Shown one piece after another: positions 9,695 to 19,231 of a stretch of DNA of 64,000 bases. The translations under genes and the position numbers were made by a program. The stretch is from Catillopecten margaritatus gill symbiont (GTDB taxonomy: Bacteria > Pseudomonadota > Gammaproteobacteria > PS1 > Pseudothioglobaceae). The notes beneath the pieces were generated by a model, which saw nothing but the letters and a program-made list of their open reading frames with translations, searched no databases and was not told where the DNA came from. The first letter of the stretch is position 1. Each line of letters starts with the position of its first letter. Location: contig CP138327.1 of assembly GCA_037956075.1 (NCBI GenBank), forward strand, positions 682,001 through 746,000, read 5' to 3'.

Positions 9695-10507
9695 ATGTAT
9701 AAATTAGCGGTTTTCGGTAATCCGATTGAACACAGTTTATCGCCTAAAATTCACACTTTATTTGCACAGCAAACAGGTGTGGAAGTTACTTATACAAAAG
9801 AATTAGCACCGATTGATGGCTTTGCCAAAACAGCAAACGACTTTATTGCACAGGGTGGTGTCGGCTTCAATATCACTGTCCCCTTTAAAATTGATGCCTT
9901 TAAATTTGCCACTCAACACACACTAAATGCAAAAACAGCAGGTGCAGTCAATACCATTAAGATAGAGGGCGATACTCGCATTGGCGAAAATACTGATGGC
10001 ATTGGATTAGTCAACGATATTACTAAAAACCTGGGCATTGATTTACAAGATAAAACAGTGCTTATTTTAGGTGCAGGCGGTGCAACTCGTGGCATTCTAT
10101 TGCCTTTATTAAAACAAAAACCTGCAAGTATAATGATTTCCAATCGCACCGCCACTAAAGCAATCAAACTGGCAAATGACTTCGCAGAATATGGTGAAAC
10201 CTGTGGTTTTGGATTGGAAAAAGTGAAGCCCATCCCCTTTGATGTGGTTATCAACGCCACCAGTGCCTCACTCGGTGGAAAAATGCTGGATATTCCCGCA
10301 GAAGTTGCTGATGGTGCAATTTGTTATGATTTAATGTATGGCAAAACCACACCGTTTATGCAATGGGCACAAGACAATAATGCCTCCATGGTGGCTGATG
10401 GTTTGGGTATGTTGGTGGAACAAGCAGCGGAGGCGTTTGCGTTTTGGACGGGTAAACAGCCTGATACACAAGCAGTGATAAAAGAAATTAGGGCGCTAAA
10501 CGATTGA
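9695..10507 (+). CDS. aroE: Shikimate dehydrogenase
   Basis: 270 residues, normal length. It reduces 3-dehydroshikimate to shikimate with NADPH in aromatic amino acid synthesis. Seen: substrate-binding [12 protein letters not shown] at the N-terminus, NITVPFK with the catalytic lysine near residue 65, ENTDGIG near residue 99, the glycine-rich [13 protein letters not shown] motif near residue 127 followed by SNRT, and [10 protein letters not shown] near the C-terminus. The ATG abuts the rne stop (zero spacing), so the two are translationally coupled. The 3' end overlaps the convergent pdxH gene by 20 bp. Confidence 0.95.
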   Translation: MYKLAVFGNPIEHSLSPKIHTLFAQQTGVEVTYTKELAPIDGFAKTANDFIAQGGVGFNITVPFKIDAFKFATQHTLNAKTAGAVNTIKIEGDTRIGENTDGIGLVNDITKNLGIDLQDKTVLILGAGGATRGILLPLLKQKPASIMISNRTATKAIKLANDFAEYGETCGFGLEKVKPIPFDVVINATSASLGGKMLDIPAEVADGAICYDLMYGKTTPFMQWAQDNNASMVADGLGMLVEQAAEAFAFWTGKQPDTQAVIKEIRALND

Positions 10508-11126
10508 TTTCCCAACTGCCATTTTCACTGGTATAAACAAAACGGTCGTGCAAACGATTTTCCCTGCCTTGCCAAAATTCAATGGTTTTTGGTTTGATGC
10601 GATACCCACCCCAAAAATCAGGCAAAGGCACTTCTCCCTTATTAAACTTACGCTTCATTGCATCAAACTCAGACAATAAAATTTGCCTTGAACTCAATAT
10701 TGAAGATTGTGTTGATGCCCAAGCGCCGAGTTGAGAATCTTTGGGGCGAGAGGCGAAGTATTTGATTGATTCCAATGTTGAAATTTTTTCTATGCTACCC
10801 GAGATTTTGACTTGTCGCTCTAAGTCTAACCAAGGAAATAACACGGCCGCTTTTGGATTGTTGCCAATTTGTTTGGATTTTTTAGAATTGTAATTAGTAA
10901 AAAAGACAAAGCCTTTTTCATCAAAGTTTTTTAGCAGCACCGTTCTGATACCTATTCCTTCATCATCGCTAGTTGCTAAACTCATTGCATTTGGTAGCGT
11001 AAGTTCAGCCTCAACCGCTTGCTCCATCCAAATTTTAAATTGTGTAAAAGGGTTGGCATTTAACTCAGCACGAGCAATGCCTGCACTGGTAAATTCGCGT
11101 CTTAATTGTTGCAAATCAACCGACAT
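10488..11126 (-). CDS. pdxH: Pyridoxamine 5'-phosphate oxidase
   Basis: 212 residues, matching E. coli PdxH (218). It is an FMN enzyme that oxidises pyridoxine or pyridoxamine phosphate to pyridoxal phosphate. Seen: NAMSLAT and the FMN-binding [19 protein letters not shown], the [14 protein letters not shown] segment, and the C-terminal family signature WGGYRIKP followed by [13 protein letters not shown]. It follows gltX with an 11-bp overlap, an arrangement that implies co-transcription from the promoter upstream of the Sel1 gene. Confidence 0.95.
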   Translation of the reverse strand: MSVDLQQLRREFTSAGIARAELNANPFTQFKIWMEQAVEAELTLPNAMSLATSDDEGIGIRTVLLKNFDEKGFVFFTNYNSKKSKQIGNNPKAAVLFPWLDLERQVKISGSIEKISTLESIKYFASRPKDSQLGAWASTQSSILSSRQILLSEFDAMKRKFNKGEVPLPDFWGGYRIKPKTIEFWQGRENRLHDRFVYTSENGSWEINRLAP

Positions 11127-12486
11127 ATTGAATGGCTTTTTCTAGGCGTTTTAGTGTGGTTGGCTTGCCAATTAATTCTGCCACTGTGTCGATATTGCCT
11201 GCGTTGCCATTACCGCTCAACGCCAAGCGAAATGGCTGCCCTACTTTACCAAAGCCAATTTCCATTTCATCGCATACTTGCTTGATGCAAGACTTGATTG
11301 TGTCGGCTTGCCAAGTGTCTAATACGGTGAGCTTTTCAAGTAACAAACTCAGAGGTGCGCTATCTTTGAATTGTTTATCGGCAAGTTTTTTATCAAATTC
11401 ATCGAAATCTTGATAAAACATTTTCATTCCTTCAATCATTTCCACCAAAGTTTTTGAGCGTTCTTGTAGAGCGGTAACCACTAAACTTAATTCTGGACCG
11501 TTACTGGTGTCAACAGATTGCTCAATTAAATGCCACTGCAAATGCTCAATCAAATGTCTGGGTGTGGCATTTTTAATATATTCTTGATTAAGCCACAATA
11601 ATTTTTCCTCATTGAAACTTGCAGGAGCTTTGTTGATGTTTTTTAAGTCAAACAGCGATACAATCTCATCAAGAGAAAATATTTCTTGGTCGCCATGTGA
11701 CCAACCTAAACGCACCAAATAATTTAACAAGGCTTCGGGTAAAAATCCTGCATCACGATACGCCATCACACTCACAGCACCGTGGCGTTTTGATAAACGC
11801 GCCCCATCACTGCCTAAAATCATCGGCAAATGTGCAAATTCAGGTAATGCCCAATTCAATGCCTTGTATAAATTAATTTGTCTTGGGGTGTTATTAATGT
11901 GATCATCACCCCGAATCACATGGCTAATTTGCATATCATAATCATCCACCACTACCGTCAAATTATAAGTCGGTGTGCCGTCGGTGCGGGCAATGATTAA
12001 ATCATCAATTTCTTTATTAGCAATGGAGATTTTGCCCTTTACCGCATCTTCAAAAGTAACAATACCATCGAGTGGATTTTTAAATCGCACCACGCCTGTT
12101 GAGCATTTTTTATCACGACAACAGCCGTCATACATTGCTTTTTCGCCTTTTGCCATTAATGCTTCTCTCAGCGTATCCAGTCGTTCTTTTGAACATTCAC
12201 AATAATAAGCCTTGCCTTCATCTAACAACTGCTGAATCACTTCGCCATAACGCTCAAATCGTTCGGTTTGATAAAACGGGCCTTCGTCATAATCTAAGCC
12301 CAGCCAATCCATTCCCTCCAAAATCGCATCCACCGATGCCTGAGTAGAACGCTCTCTGTCCGTATCTTCAATACGCAAAACGAATTTACCTTGCTGTTTT
12401 TTCGCATACGCCCAAGCAAATAACGCTGTGCGTGCGCCGCCAATGTGTAAATAACCAGTCGGGGAAGGGGCAAATCTTGATTTCAT
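11116..12486 (-). CDS. gltX: Glutamyl-tRNA synthetase
   Basis: 456 residues, class I aminoacyl-tRNA synthetase. The HIGH-type motif is [13 protein letters not shown] at the start and the KMSKS-type motif is LSKRHGA near residue 238. The zinc-finger-like cysteines CECSKE and DGCCRDKKC lie around residues 98-130. The anticodon-binding helical domain follows. It charges tRNA-Glu for translation and for tetrapyrrole synthesis. It overlaps the upstream Sel1 gene by 4 bp and pdxH downstream by 11 bp. No second gltX paralogue is in the window, so discrimination between GluRS1 and GluRS2 was not attempted. Confidence 0.93.
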   Translation of the reverse strand: MKSRFAPSPTGYLHIGGARTALFAWAYAKKQQGKFVLRIEDTDRERSTQASVDAILEGMDWLGLDYDEGPFYQTERFERYGEVIQQLLDEGKAYYCECSKERLDTLREALMAKGEKAMYDGCCRDKKCSTGVVRFKNPLDGIVTFEDAVKGKISIANKEIDDLIIARTDGTPTYNLTVVVDDYDMQISHVIRGDDHINNTPRQINLYKALNWALPEFAHLPMILGSDGARLSKRHGAVSVMAYRDAGFLPEALLNYLVRLGWSHGDQEIFSLDEIVSLFDLKNINKAPASFNEEKLLWLNQEYIKNATPRHLIEHLQWHLIEQSVDTSNGPELSLVVTALQERSKTLVEMIEGMKMFYQDFDEFDKKLADKQFKDSAPLSLLLEKLTVLDTWQADTIKSCIKQVCDEMEIGFGKVGQPFRLALSGNGNAGNIDTVAELIGKPTTLKRLEKAIQYVG

Positions 12487-12929
12487 GCTATTTTTTCCGC
12501 TTCGTTATACCAATATTGGGTCTTTTCTAAATCTTTTTCAACTTCTTTGCCATCTTCATACAACATCCCCAATGCATACATCGCCCCTGGCAAGCCCATT
12601 TTAGCAGCCTTTTCAAACCATTCAATGGCCTTGTTAATGTCCTTATCAACCCCTTCACCCGTCATATACGCCACGGCAATCATATGATGTGCAAATGCGT
12701 GCCCTTGCTCAGCGGCACTGATAAAATTTTCAAAACCCAAGGGTTGATTCTCAACCATACCCAAGCCATTCATTTGCATCATCCCAAGACGCCACAAGCA
12801 TTCGGCATTACCTTGAGAGGCAAGTGGGGCTAATAATTGATACGCCATTGAAAAGTTTTTAGAATCAAAAGCGGCTAAACCACTGGCTAAATCTGCACTG
12901 AATGCGTCTGTTTCGTTGGAGTTTGACAT
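12483..12929 (-). CDS. Sel1-repeat protein, cytoplasmic
   Basis: 148 residues with three or four Sel1-like repeats (for example LGMMQMNGLGMVEN, AVAYMTGEGVDKD, LGMLYEDGKEVEKD), each a pair of short helices of the TPR superfamily. No signal peptide is visible, so a cytoplasmic adaptor role is more likely than a periplasmic one. Sel1 proteins mediate protein-protein contacts and cannot be assigned a specific role from sequence. It is the first gene of the Sel1-gltX-pdxH run and overlaps gltX by 4 bp. Confidence 0.8.
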   Translation of the reverse strand: MSNSNETDAFSADLASGLAAFDSKNFSMAYQLLAPLASQGNAECLWRLGMMQMNGLGMVENQPLGFENFISAAEQGHAFAHHMIAVAYMTGEGVDKDINKAIEWFEKAAKMGLPGAMYALGMLYEDGKEVEKDLEKTQYWYNEAEKIA

Positions 12930-13032
12930 AAATATTTGTGTTTTTTAAAAGAGTGTAATTTTACACGGTAATTGTTATAGGTATAATCAACTATAATCAA
13001 CCCTATCATATCGTTATTATAAAATATTTTTC

Positions 13033-13395
13033 GTGGAATTTAATCAACAAAATAATCAGCAAAATAGCATCGTTTCTGTGGATGAGGGCGTGATTACTTT
13101 ATCACATACAAGTCTTTCTACACCTTGCTTTATCTCAACAAACTACTACGCCAACGCCATTGATATGACTTTAGAGCAGTTAAATAAAATGACACTGTTT
13201 TCTTTTTCTTCAAAAGATGATATTGACATATTGCTTGTTGGTACAGGTGTAAATAGTCGATTTTTAGATCCGAAACAACAAGTTGCCATTCAACAAATGG
13301 GGATTGGTATTGAAAGTATGAGTAGCGAATCAGCTTGTCGCAGTTTTAATTTATTGCTCAGTGATGTTAGACGCGTCGGGCTATTGTTATTATGA
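13033..13395 (+). CDS. Mth938/NDUFAF3-domain protein (DUF498)
   Basis: 120 residues. Family features are the GVITLSHTSLSTPCF strand region, LLVGTGVNSRFLDP near residue 72, the QMGIGIESM segment and the C-terminal SACRSFNLLLSD. The human homologue NDUFAF3 is a complex I assembly factor; the bacterial role is unknown. A GTG start (13033) fits the frame and lies only 9 nt after a TATAAA (13018-13023), so the mRNA may be nearly leaderless. It overlaps rodA by 4 bp and heads the cell-wall run. Confidence 0.8.
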   Translation: MEFNQQNNQQNSIVSVDEGVITLSHTSLSTPCFISTNYYANAIDMTLEQLNKMTLFSFSSKDDIDILLVGTGVNSRFLDPKQQVAIQQMGIGIESMSSESACRSFNLLLSDVRRVGLLLL

Positions 13396-14519
13396 CTTGG
13401 ATAGACAAACTACGCCATTATTGGCATTACTTTAAAATGGACACCCCGTTATTCTTAATGTTAATGGGTATTAGTATTTTTGGACTGGTAATGCTTTATA
13501 GTGTTTCTGCTGAATCTAGTTTGATCTACAGGCAGCTATTACATTTTGTACTTGCTGTAGGTGTGATGCTAATTATTGCACAAATACCACCCTACATCTT
13601 TAAACGCTACTCCCCATATTTAATGCTATTCGGTATCTTTCTGTTATTATTAGTTTTACTGTTTGGCTCTAGTAGTGGTGGTGCTCAACGCTGGCTAGAC
13701 TTAGGGCTTATACGCTTTCAACCTTCTGAAATAATGAAAGTCATTGTGCCAATTGCAATTGCTTCTATCCTTGGTGAAAAAACACTGCCGCCACAGCCTG
13801 TGTCAGTTCTTATTTCGCTGGCTGCAATTATTGTAATTGTTTTATTGATTGCAAAACAGCCTGATTTGGGCACTTCATTACTTATTGGTGCAAGCGGTGT
13901 TTATGTGTTATTTTTCTCAGGCGTTCGTCTTCAAATTCTGCGTAATAATTGGCTCAACTTTGGTGCGATTATTGTAGTGATTGCTGGCTCTGGTTATATC
14001 GCTTGGAATTATCTGCTAATGGCCTATCAAAAAAAACGCATTTTAACCATGCTTGACCCAAGCCTTGATCCACTCGGCGCAGGTTATCACATTCTCCAAT
14101 CTAAAATTGCCATCGGCTCTGGTGGTTTACTTGGTAAAGGGATTGAGCAAGGCTCACAAGCCCAACTTAACTTTTTGCCTGAACATACGACTGACTTTAT
14201 TTTTGCAGTGATTGCAGAAGAATTAGGGTTTTTAGGGGTGTTGCTGTTGCTATTTTTATATGGCTTGATTATTTGGCGGTGTTTTATCATCTCCATTGAA
14301 TCAGAAGATACTTTTTCTCGGTTACTGAGCGCCAGTTTGACTTTGATTTTCTTCACTTATATTTTTGTTAATATCGGAATGGTATCAGGCTTATTGCCTG
14401 TAGTTGGCGTACCTTTACCCTTAATCAGTTATGGCGGGTCGTCACTTGTTACCTTGTTTGCAAGTTTCGGCATCATTATGTCAATTCGTAAACATAAAAC
14501 ACTGAGTTACCTATCATGA
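13392..14519 (+). CDS. rodA: Rod shape-determining SEDS glycosyltransferase RodA
   Basis: 375 residues with about ten membrane helices. SEDS proteins polymerise lipid II into glycan strands together with a class B penicillin-binding protein; RodA acts in lateral wall elongation. Seen: KQPDLGTSLLI near residue 156, the loop HILQSKIAIGSGGLLGKG near residue 232, FLPEHTTDFIFAVIAEELG near 257, and PLPLISYGGSS near the C-terminus, which holds conserved SEDS residues. The usual partner gene mrdA (PBP2) is not next to it here. It sits between the Mth938-like gene and mltB with 4-bp overlaps on both sides. Confidence 0.93.
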   Translation: MTWIDKLRHYWHYFKMDTPLFLMLMGISIFGLVMLYSVSAESSLIYRQLLHFVLAVGVMLIIAQIPPYIFKRYSPYLMLFGIFLLLLVLLFGSSSGGAQRWLDLGLIRFQPSEIMKVIVPIAIASILGEKTLPPQPVSVLISLAAIIVIVLLIAKQPDLGTSLLIGASGVYVLFFSGVRLQILRNNWLNFGAIIVVIAGSGYIAWNYLLMAYQKKRILTMLDPSLDPLGAGYHILQSKIAIGSGGLLGKGIEQGSQAQLNFLPEHTTDFIFAVIAEELGFLGVLLLLFLYGLIIWRCFIISIESEDTFSRLLSASLTLIFFTYIFVNIGMVSGLLPVVGVPLPLISYGGSSLVTLFASFGIIMSIRKHKTLSYLS

Positions 14520-15520
14520 GATTTTTTGCACTTTCTTTACTGTTAATATCATCGCTGAGCTTTGCCAAAATTGTACCGTCGACCTATTTCAAAACTACAC
14601 AAGACTTTATTAATAGAATGGTGGAAAAACACGATTTTAATAAAAATGAATTGCTCACTATTTTTGAAACAGTTAAATTTAAAATTGCTGACAAAGCCAC
14701 CAAAAAGAAGAAAAATAAAATCAAGCGAAAAAAAATACCTCCAATGGTGTGGGATAAATATAGAGGCTTATTCTTAACCAAAGCACGCATCCAAAACGGG
14801 GTTAAATTCTGGCAAGACAATTTAGCCACCTTGCAACGAGCTGAGAAAAAATACAATGTGCCTGCCGAAATTATTGTTGCTATTCTCGGCATTGAAACCA
14901 GTTATGGTGCCAAGCAAGGCACAAAACCAACTTTCCAAGTCTTAACAACTCGTGCATTTACCAACTACCGACGACGCAGTTTTTACAAAAATGAATTGGA
15001 GGCTTTTTTGTTACTAACGCGTGAAAATTCCATTGCGCCTTTATCAATTAAAGGCTCGTATGCAGGGGCAATGGGGCTTTCACAATTTATTGCTAGTTCC
15101 TATCGCCACTATGCGGTAGATTTTGATGGAGATGGTGTGGTTGATTTATTTTCCTCCACTGCTGATGCAATTGGCTCAATCGCCAATTATTTCGACCAAC
15201 ATCATTGGCATGATTTTGGTGAAATTGCCCGCCCTATCAAGTTACACGGCAAGCAACTTCAACACGCTAAACGCGCCAATTCAAAACCAAAGTTAAGCGC
15301 CAAATATTGGCGTAACAAGGGATTTAATATTGATGCAGATATTAATGAAGAGACCAAATTAGCCTTTGTTCGCCTGCCACAAAAAACAATTGATGAAACT
15401 TGGCTCACTTTTTGGAATTTTTATATACTAACCCGTTATAATCACGACAACCGATACGCAATGGTAGCGTATCATTTATCAGAAAAAATAAAACAACAAT
15501 TCAATTTAAATAAATTATGA
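14516..15520 (+). CDS. mltB: Membrane-bound or periplasmic lytic transglycosylase MltB
   Basis: 334 residues with an N-terminal signal sequence (MRFFALSLLLISSLSFAK); no lipobox cysteine is seen, so it may be soluble or held by the hydrophobic leader. Family GH103: it cleaves the MurNAc-GlcNAc bond to form anhydro-muropeptides. The catalytic glutamate lies in ILGIETSYG near residue 125, followed by the substrate-binding GSYAGAMGLSQFIASSY and the DFDGDGVVDLF stretch. It overlaps rodA and the dacA-type gene by 4 bp each, coupling wall synthesis to turnover. Confidence 0.92.
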   Translation: MRFFALSLLLISSLSFAKIVPSTYFKTTQDFINRMVEKHDFNKNELLTIFETVKFKIADKATKKKKNKIKRKKIPPMVWDKYRGLFLTKARIQNGVKFWQDNLATLQRAEKKYNVPAEIIVAILGIETSYGAKQGTKPTFQVLTTRAFTNYRRRSFYKNELEAFLLLTRENSIAPLSIKGSYAGAMGLSQFIASSYRHYAVDFDGDGVVDLFSSTADAIGSIANYFDQHHWHDFGEIARPIKLHGKQLQHAKRANSKPKLSAKYWRNKGFNIDADINEETKLAFVRLPQKTIDETWLTFWNFYILTRYNHDNRYAMVAYHLSEKIKQQFNLNKL

Positions 15521-16647
15521 AATATCAATCTCTTATTAAAAAAATAATCCTCACTTTTAGCGTGTTATCACTCAATGTACAGGCGTCTATTTTTATTACG
15601 CCCAAAGCCCCTACGATTAATGCGGCAGCTTATATTGTCTTGGATCATTATTCGGGCGCACTTATCGCTTCGAAAGAAGCTAACGCAGAACGCGCACCCG
15701 CAAGTTTGACTAAATTAATGACGGCTTATGTGGTTTTTCAGTTAATCAAAGATGGTAGAGTCAGTTTAAAAGATAATGTTAGAATTAGTAAGAAAGCATG
15801 GAAAACTGGCGGCTCAAAAAGTTTTGTTGAAGTGGGAAAAACCATCAAACTTGAAACTTTACTTAAAGGTATGATTATCCAATCAGGCAACGATTCAGCG
15901 GTTGCTTTGGCTGAGCATATTGCTGGTACTGAAGGGACTTTTGCCACTTATATGAATGAATATGCTAAAGAGCTGGGCTTGACAAATACTAATTTCGAAA
16001 ATGCCTCAGGCTTGCCAAATGTAGCACAACACACTACAGCTGCCGATATGGCAAAACTAGCCTCTGCCACTATTCGTGATTTTCCGCAGTTTTACCCATG
16101 GTATTCACAAAAAGAATTTACTTATCATGACATTAAACAGCGTAATCGTAATAAATTACTTTGGTCTGACCATACCGTAGATGGACTTAAAACAGGTCAC
16201 ACCGAAAGAGCCGGATACAATCTTGTTGCTAGTGCCAAACGCATTGATGATATGCGTTTAATTTCTGTCGTACTTGGTTCGACAGGTACACAAGCCAGAA
16301 CCACGCAAACACAAACACTGCTAGATTATGGTTTCCGTTTTTTTGAAACCAAGAAAATTAATAAAATTAGTAGCAAAATACCCATCTCGGGTTCAACCAA
16401 AGAAGAGATTAAAGTTGGCTTCAAGGGTCCACAAGCAATCACTTTACCGCGAGGTCAATACCGATTATCTCAGCAAGTCATTGAACTCGATAGCAGTTTA
16501 TCTACCCCTATTAGTAAAGGCGACAACATTGGGCAACTTATCCTTAAATTCGAAGGCAATGAGCTAGCAAGATTACCTATTATCGCCCTTGAAGATGCAC
16601 CTAAAGCGGGTTTCTTCTCGCGTATGTTAGATAGTATTGGGTTGTAA
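15517..16647 (+). CDS. dacA: D-alanyl-D-alanine carboxypeptidase (PBP5/6 type)
   Basis: 376 residues, S11 family. After a signal peptide (ending about VQA) the three active-site motifs are in order: SLTK (SXXK, near residue 64), SGN (near 124) and KTG (near 226). The C-terminal beta domain ends in an amphipathic helix (GFFSRMLDSIGL) of the type that tethers PBP5 to the outer face of the inner membrane. It trims the terminal D-Ala from pentapeptides. The neighbour D-amino-acid transaminase could use the released D-Ala. Confidence 0.92.
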   Translation: MKYQSLIKKIILTFSVLSLNVQASIFITPKAPTINAAAYIVLDHYSGALIASKEANAERAPASLTKLMTAYVVFQLIKDGRVSLKDNVRISKKAWKTGGSKSFVEVGKTIKLETLLKGMIIQSGNDSAVALAEHIAGTEGTFATYMNEYAKELGLTNTNFENASGLPNVAQHTTAADMAKLASATIRDFPQFYPWYSQKEFTYHDIKQRNRNKLLWSDHTVDGLKTGHTERAGYNLVASAKRIDDMRLISVVLGSTGTQARTTQTQTLLDYGFRFFETKKINKISSKIPISGSTKEEIKVGFKGPQAITLPRGQYRLSQQVIELDSSLSTPISKGDNIGQLILKFEGNELARLPIIALEDAPKAGFFSRMLDSIGL

Positions 16648-16661
16648 ATCGTTAAATTTTA

Positions 16662-17495
16662 ATGGTTTATCTTAACGGTAATTTTATTGCAAAAAATGAA
16701 GCCTCTATTTCTGTCATGGATAGAGGTTTTTTATTCGGTGATGGCGTGTATGAAGTGATCCCCGTTTATCAAGGTAAAATATTTCGCTTAAATGCGCATT
16801 TAAAACGCTTGCAAAAGAGTTTAGACTCAGTAAAAATTCCCAATCCTCATACTGAAAATGAGTGGTTAAAAATTTTCAATCAATTACTCATGCATACCCA
16901 AGCAAACAACCAGTCCCTTTATTGTCAAATCACTCGTGGTGCTGACACACAAAGAAAACACAGTTTTGATACGCTCGTGCCAACAGTTTATATTGAATCA
17001 AATCCCTTGGTAGCAAAAACCAAAACCCTTCTAGAAAAAGGATTTCACGCTATTGTTCAAGCGGACATTCGTTGGTCTCGATGTGATATTAAAGCCACCT
17101 CTCTACTTGCCAACACACTATACGCCCAAAACGCCAAACAACAGCAAGTTGAAGAGGTGATTTTACACCGCGATACTGTTGTTACTGAAGGGGCGACTTC
17201 AAATGTCTTTATGATTAAAGACAACACACTATACACCCACCCAGAAAGTGCAAACATTCTATCGGGTATCACCCGTGATTTAGCCTTAGAAAGTGCAAAA
17301 GCATGCAATCTTATTATCAAGGAATCGGCTTTTAATGTGGATGAGTTAATGGATGCCGATGAAGTGTGGATTTCCAGCTCCACTCGTGAAGTGATGCCGA
17401 TTACCAAAATAGATAGAAAAATGATTAACGAAGGTAAAGTTGGACAATATTGGGAATGCGTCTATGACCACTATCAAAGGTTAAAAAATGACTGA
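16662..17495 (+). CDS. dat: D-amino-acid transaminase (class IV PLP aminotransferase)
   Basis: 277 residues, fold-type IV PLP enzyme. Seen: MDRGFLFGDGVYEVIPVYQGK near residue 20, the PLP lysine in CDIKATSLL near residue 142, VTEGATSNVF near 173 and the C-terminal SSTREVMPI near 243, all usual for D-alanine transaminases. It interconverts D-Ala and D-Glu with their oxo acids. Its place directly after dacA is common in gammaproteobacteria, consistent with D-Ala salvage. Branched-chain aminotransferase is the main alternative, but the SSTRE form favours Dat. Confidence 0.82.
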   Translation: MVYLNGNFIAKNEASISVMDRGFLFGDGVYEVIPVYQGKIFRLNAHLKRLQKSLDSVKIPNPHTENEWLKIFNQLLMHTQANNQSLYCQITRGADTQRKHSFDTLVPTVYIESNPLVAKTKTLLEKGFHAIVQADIRWSRCDIKATSLLANTLYAQNAKQQQVEEVILHRDTVVTEGATSNVFMIKDNTLYTHPESANILSGITRDLALESAKACNLIIKESAFNVDELMDADEVWISSSTREVMPITKIDRKMINEGKVGQYWECVYDHYQRLKND

Positions 17496-18417
17496 TTTAC
17501 GACTTGATGCACTCACCGACTGGCTAGAGATTTTCTTTGGTGATGAAAATTTTGTAATTAATGGCGCTAACGATGATGCCAGTTTTCGTCGCTATTTTCG
17601 AATAGAGCGGAGTAATGCCACCTTTATTGCGATGGATGCGCCCCCTGAAAAAGAAGACAATAAAACCTTTATTAAAATTTCGGCAATGTTAAATGCAAAT
17701 AACATACATGCGCCAAAAATTATTGAGGCTGATTTAACACAAGGCTTTTTATTGATTGAAGATTTAGGTGACCTGTCTTTTTTAAAGGCATTAAGCAAAG
17801 ACAAACTCATTGAATTGTATAAAAAAGCCATTGATACACTCATCAAAATGCAAGCAATTGACTGCCATGGCGACTTACCTTTGTATAATGATGCCTTGTT
17901 AAAAATGGAAATGCAGTTATTAATTGATTGGTATTTACCAAAAGACATTAGCAACAAACAACAGCAGCAATTAACCAATATTTTCCAAACACTGAGCAAC
18001 AGCGCACTCAATTCGCCACAAGTGTTTGTCCATCGTGATTATCACGCTCGCAATATAATGATGCTTGCTGATGAAATAACTGTGATTGATTTTCAAGATG
18101 CGGTAATTGGCTCAAACACTTATGATTTATGCTCGTTATTAAAAGATGCTTATCTTGAATTAGAGCCAGTTGAAATTAAGATTTTATTACAATATTATCA
18201 AGAAAAAACCGAGAGCAAAATTGAATTTTCTGAATTTGAAAAACAATTTGAATTAATGGGCTTGCAACGCCACTTAAAAATCCTCGGTATTTTCAAGCGC
18301 CTTTCTGTGCGTGACGGCAAACATCAATATCTTGACGACATCCCTTTGGTCAAAAAATATGCACGACAAATCGCTGATAAATACCCAGAATTTTCTTTAC
18401 TCAAAGAAATACTATGA
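17488..18417 (+). CDS. amgK: N-acetylmuramate/N-acetylglucosamine kinase AmgK-like phosphotransferase
   Basis: 309 residues, aminoglycoside-phosphotransferase fold. Seen: DASFRRYFRI near the start, LLIEDLGD near residue 88, the catalytic loop FVHRDYHARNIMML near 179 and the metal-binding IDFQDAVIGS near 199. It phosphorylates the anomeric position of MurNAc from wall turnover. The specific name relies on the next gene, a MurU-type uridylyltransferase, with which it overlaps by 4 bp; this pair is the known recycling route in Pseudomonas that bypasses de novo UDP-MurNAc synthesis. Confidence 0.85.
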   Translation: MTDLRLDALTDWLEIFFGDENFVINGANDDASFRRYFRIERSNATFIAMDAPPEKEDNKTFIKISAMLNANNIHAPKIIEADLTQGFLLIEDLGDLSFLKALSKDKLIELYKKAIDTLIKMQAIDCHGDLPLYNDALLKMEMQLLIDWYLPKDISNKQQQQLTNIFQTLSNSALNSPQVFVHRDYHARNIMMLADEITVIDFQDAVIGSNTYDLCSLLKDAYLELEPVEIKILLQYYQEKTESKIEFSEFEKQFELMGLQRHLKILGIFKRLSVRDGKHQYLDDIPLVKKYARQIADKYPEFSLLKEIL

Positions 18418-19070
18418 AGGCAATGATTCTCGCAGCAGGCAGAGGCGAGCGCATGATGCCACTCACCAAAAACACCCCAAAGCCCCTGCTCAAAGTTCAC
18501 GGAAAAACTTTGATTGAGCATACGATAGATAGACTAAAAGACGCCAATATCACTGATATTGTCATCAACACCGCCTATCTTGGCGATAAAATTCAAAAAT
18601 ACCTTGGAAATGGCTCACAGTTCGGCGTCAAAATTCAATACAGCGCCGAAAATACCGCCTTAGAAACAGCAGGTGGCATCATTCAAGCCTTGCCTTTATT
18701 GGACGATAAACCTTTTATAGTGATTAATGCCGATGTGCTTTGCAACTTGGATTTATCCATCCCTACCCTACCCAGCGACTCCTTAGCTCATTTAGTGTTA
18801 ATTGACAACCCAGCGCATAATACTAATGGTGATTTCTCTTTAAACAACAATAAAGTCATTTTAAAACAAGCCAAAACCTACACTTTTTCAGGGATTGGCA
18901 TTTATCACCCCGATTTTTTTAAAGCACATCTAGACAGTGAGCAAAAACTGCCACTTATTACGCTATTTAAAGAAGCCATTAACAGAAAAAAACTCACTGG
19001 CAAGTACTATCAATGCGATTGGCAAGACATTGGTACACCCGAACGCTTAGAATTCGTTAATAAACTGTAA
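18414..19070 (+). CDS. murU: N-acetylmuramate 1-phosphate uridylyltransferase MurU
   Basis: 218 residues, nucleotidyltransferase of the sugar-1-phosphate family. The signature AAGRGERMMPLTKNTPKPLL is at residue 6, VINADVLCN near residue 102 holds the metal site, and IGTPERLEF ends the protein. MurU makes UDP-MurNAc from MurNAc-1-P and UTP. Pairing with amgK supports this over a general glucose-1-phosphate thymidylyltransferase. It closes the wall operon, ahead of the 4.5S RNA gene. Confidence 0.85.
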   Translation: MKAMILAAGRGERMMPLTKNTPKPLLKVHGKTLIEHTIDRLKDANITDIVINTAYLGDKIQKYLGNGSQFGVKIQYSAENTALETAGGIIQALPLLDDKPFIVINADVLCNLDLSIPTLPSDSLAHLVLIDNPAHNTNGDFSLNNNKVILKQAKTYTFSGIGIYHPDFFKAHLDSEQKLPLITLFKEAINRKKLTGKYYQCDWQDIGTPERLEFVNKL

Positions 19071-19101
19071 AAGTCACTCATTTATGAGTAAAATAATCCT
19101 T

Positions 19102-19210
19102 GGTAGCATCAAGGGTGCGCCAACAATAAATGATTATAAACTCCGCCAGGCCCGGAAGGGAGCAACGGTAATAATTTTTTTATGTGTCGGCTGTTATTCT
19201 TGGTGTTACC
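19102..19210 (+). ncRNA. ffs: 4.5S RNA (bacterial small SRP RNA)
   Basis: The conserved apical domain CCAGGCCCGGAAGGGAGCAA is at 19146-19165. The outer ends pair over 12 bp: GGTAGCATCAAG at 19102-19113 with CTTGGTGTTACC at 19199-19210, two of them wobble pairs. Size is about 109 nt, as expected for a gammaproteobacterial SRP RNA without an Alu domain. It binds Ffh and targets membrane proteins to SecYEG. A TAAAAT at 19089-19094 could be the -10 box. dnaX starts 21 bp downstream, the same order as in several relatives. Confidence 0.93.
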
Positions 19211-19231
19211 ATTTTTAATTTGGAACCTAAC

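Noticed and set aside
19184..19231. Upstream in-frame ATG extending dnaX
   Set aside because: It lies in the 3' half of the SRP RNA gene, and the family start is MSEPYQVLARKYRP at 19232.
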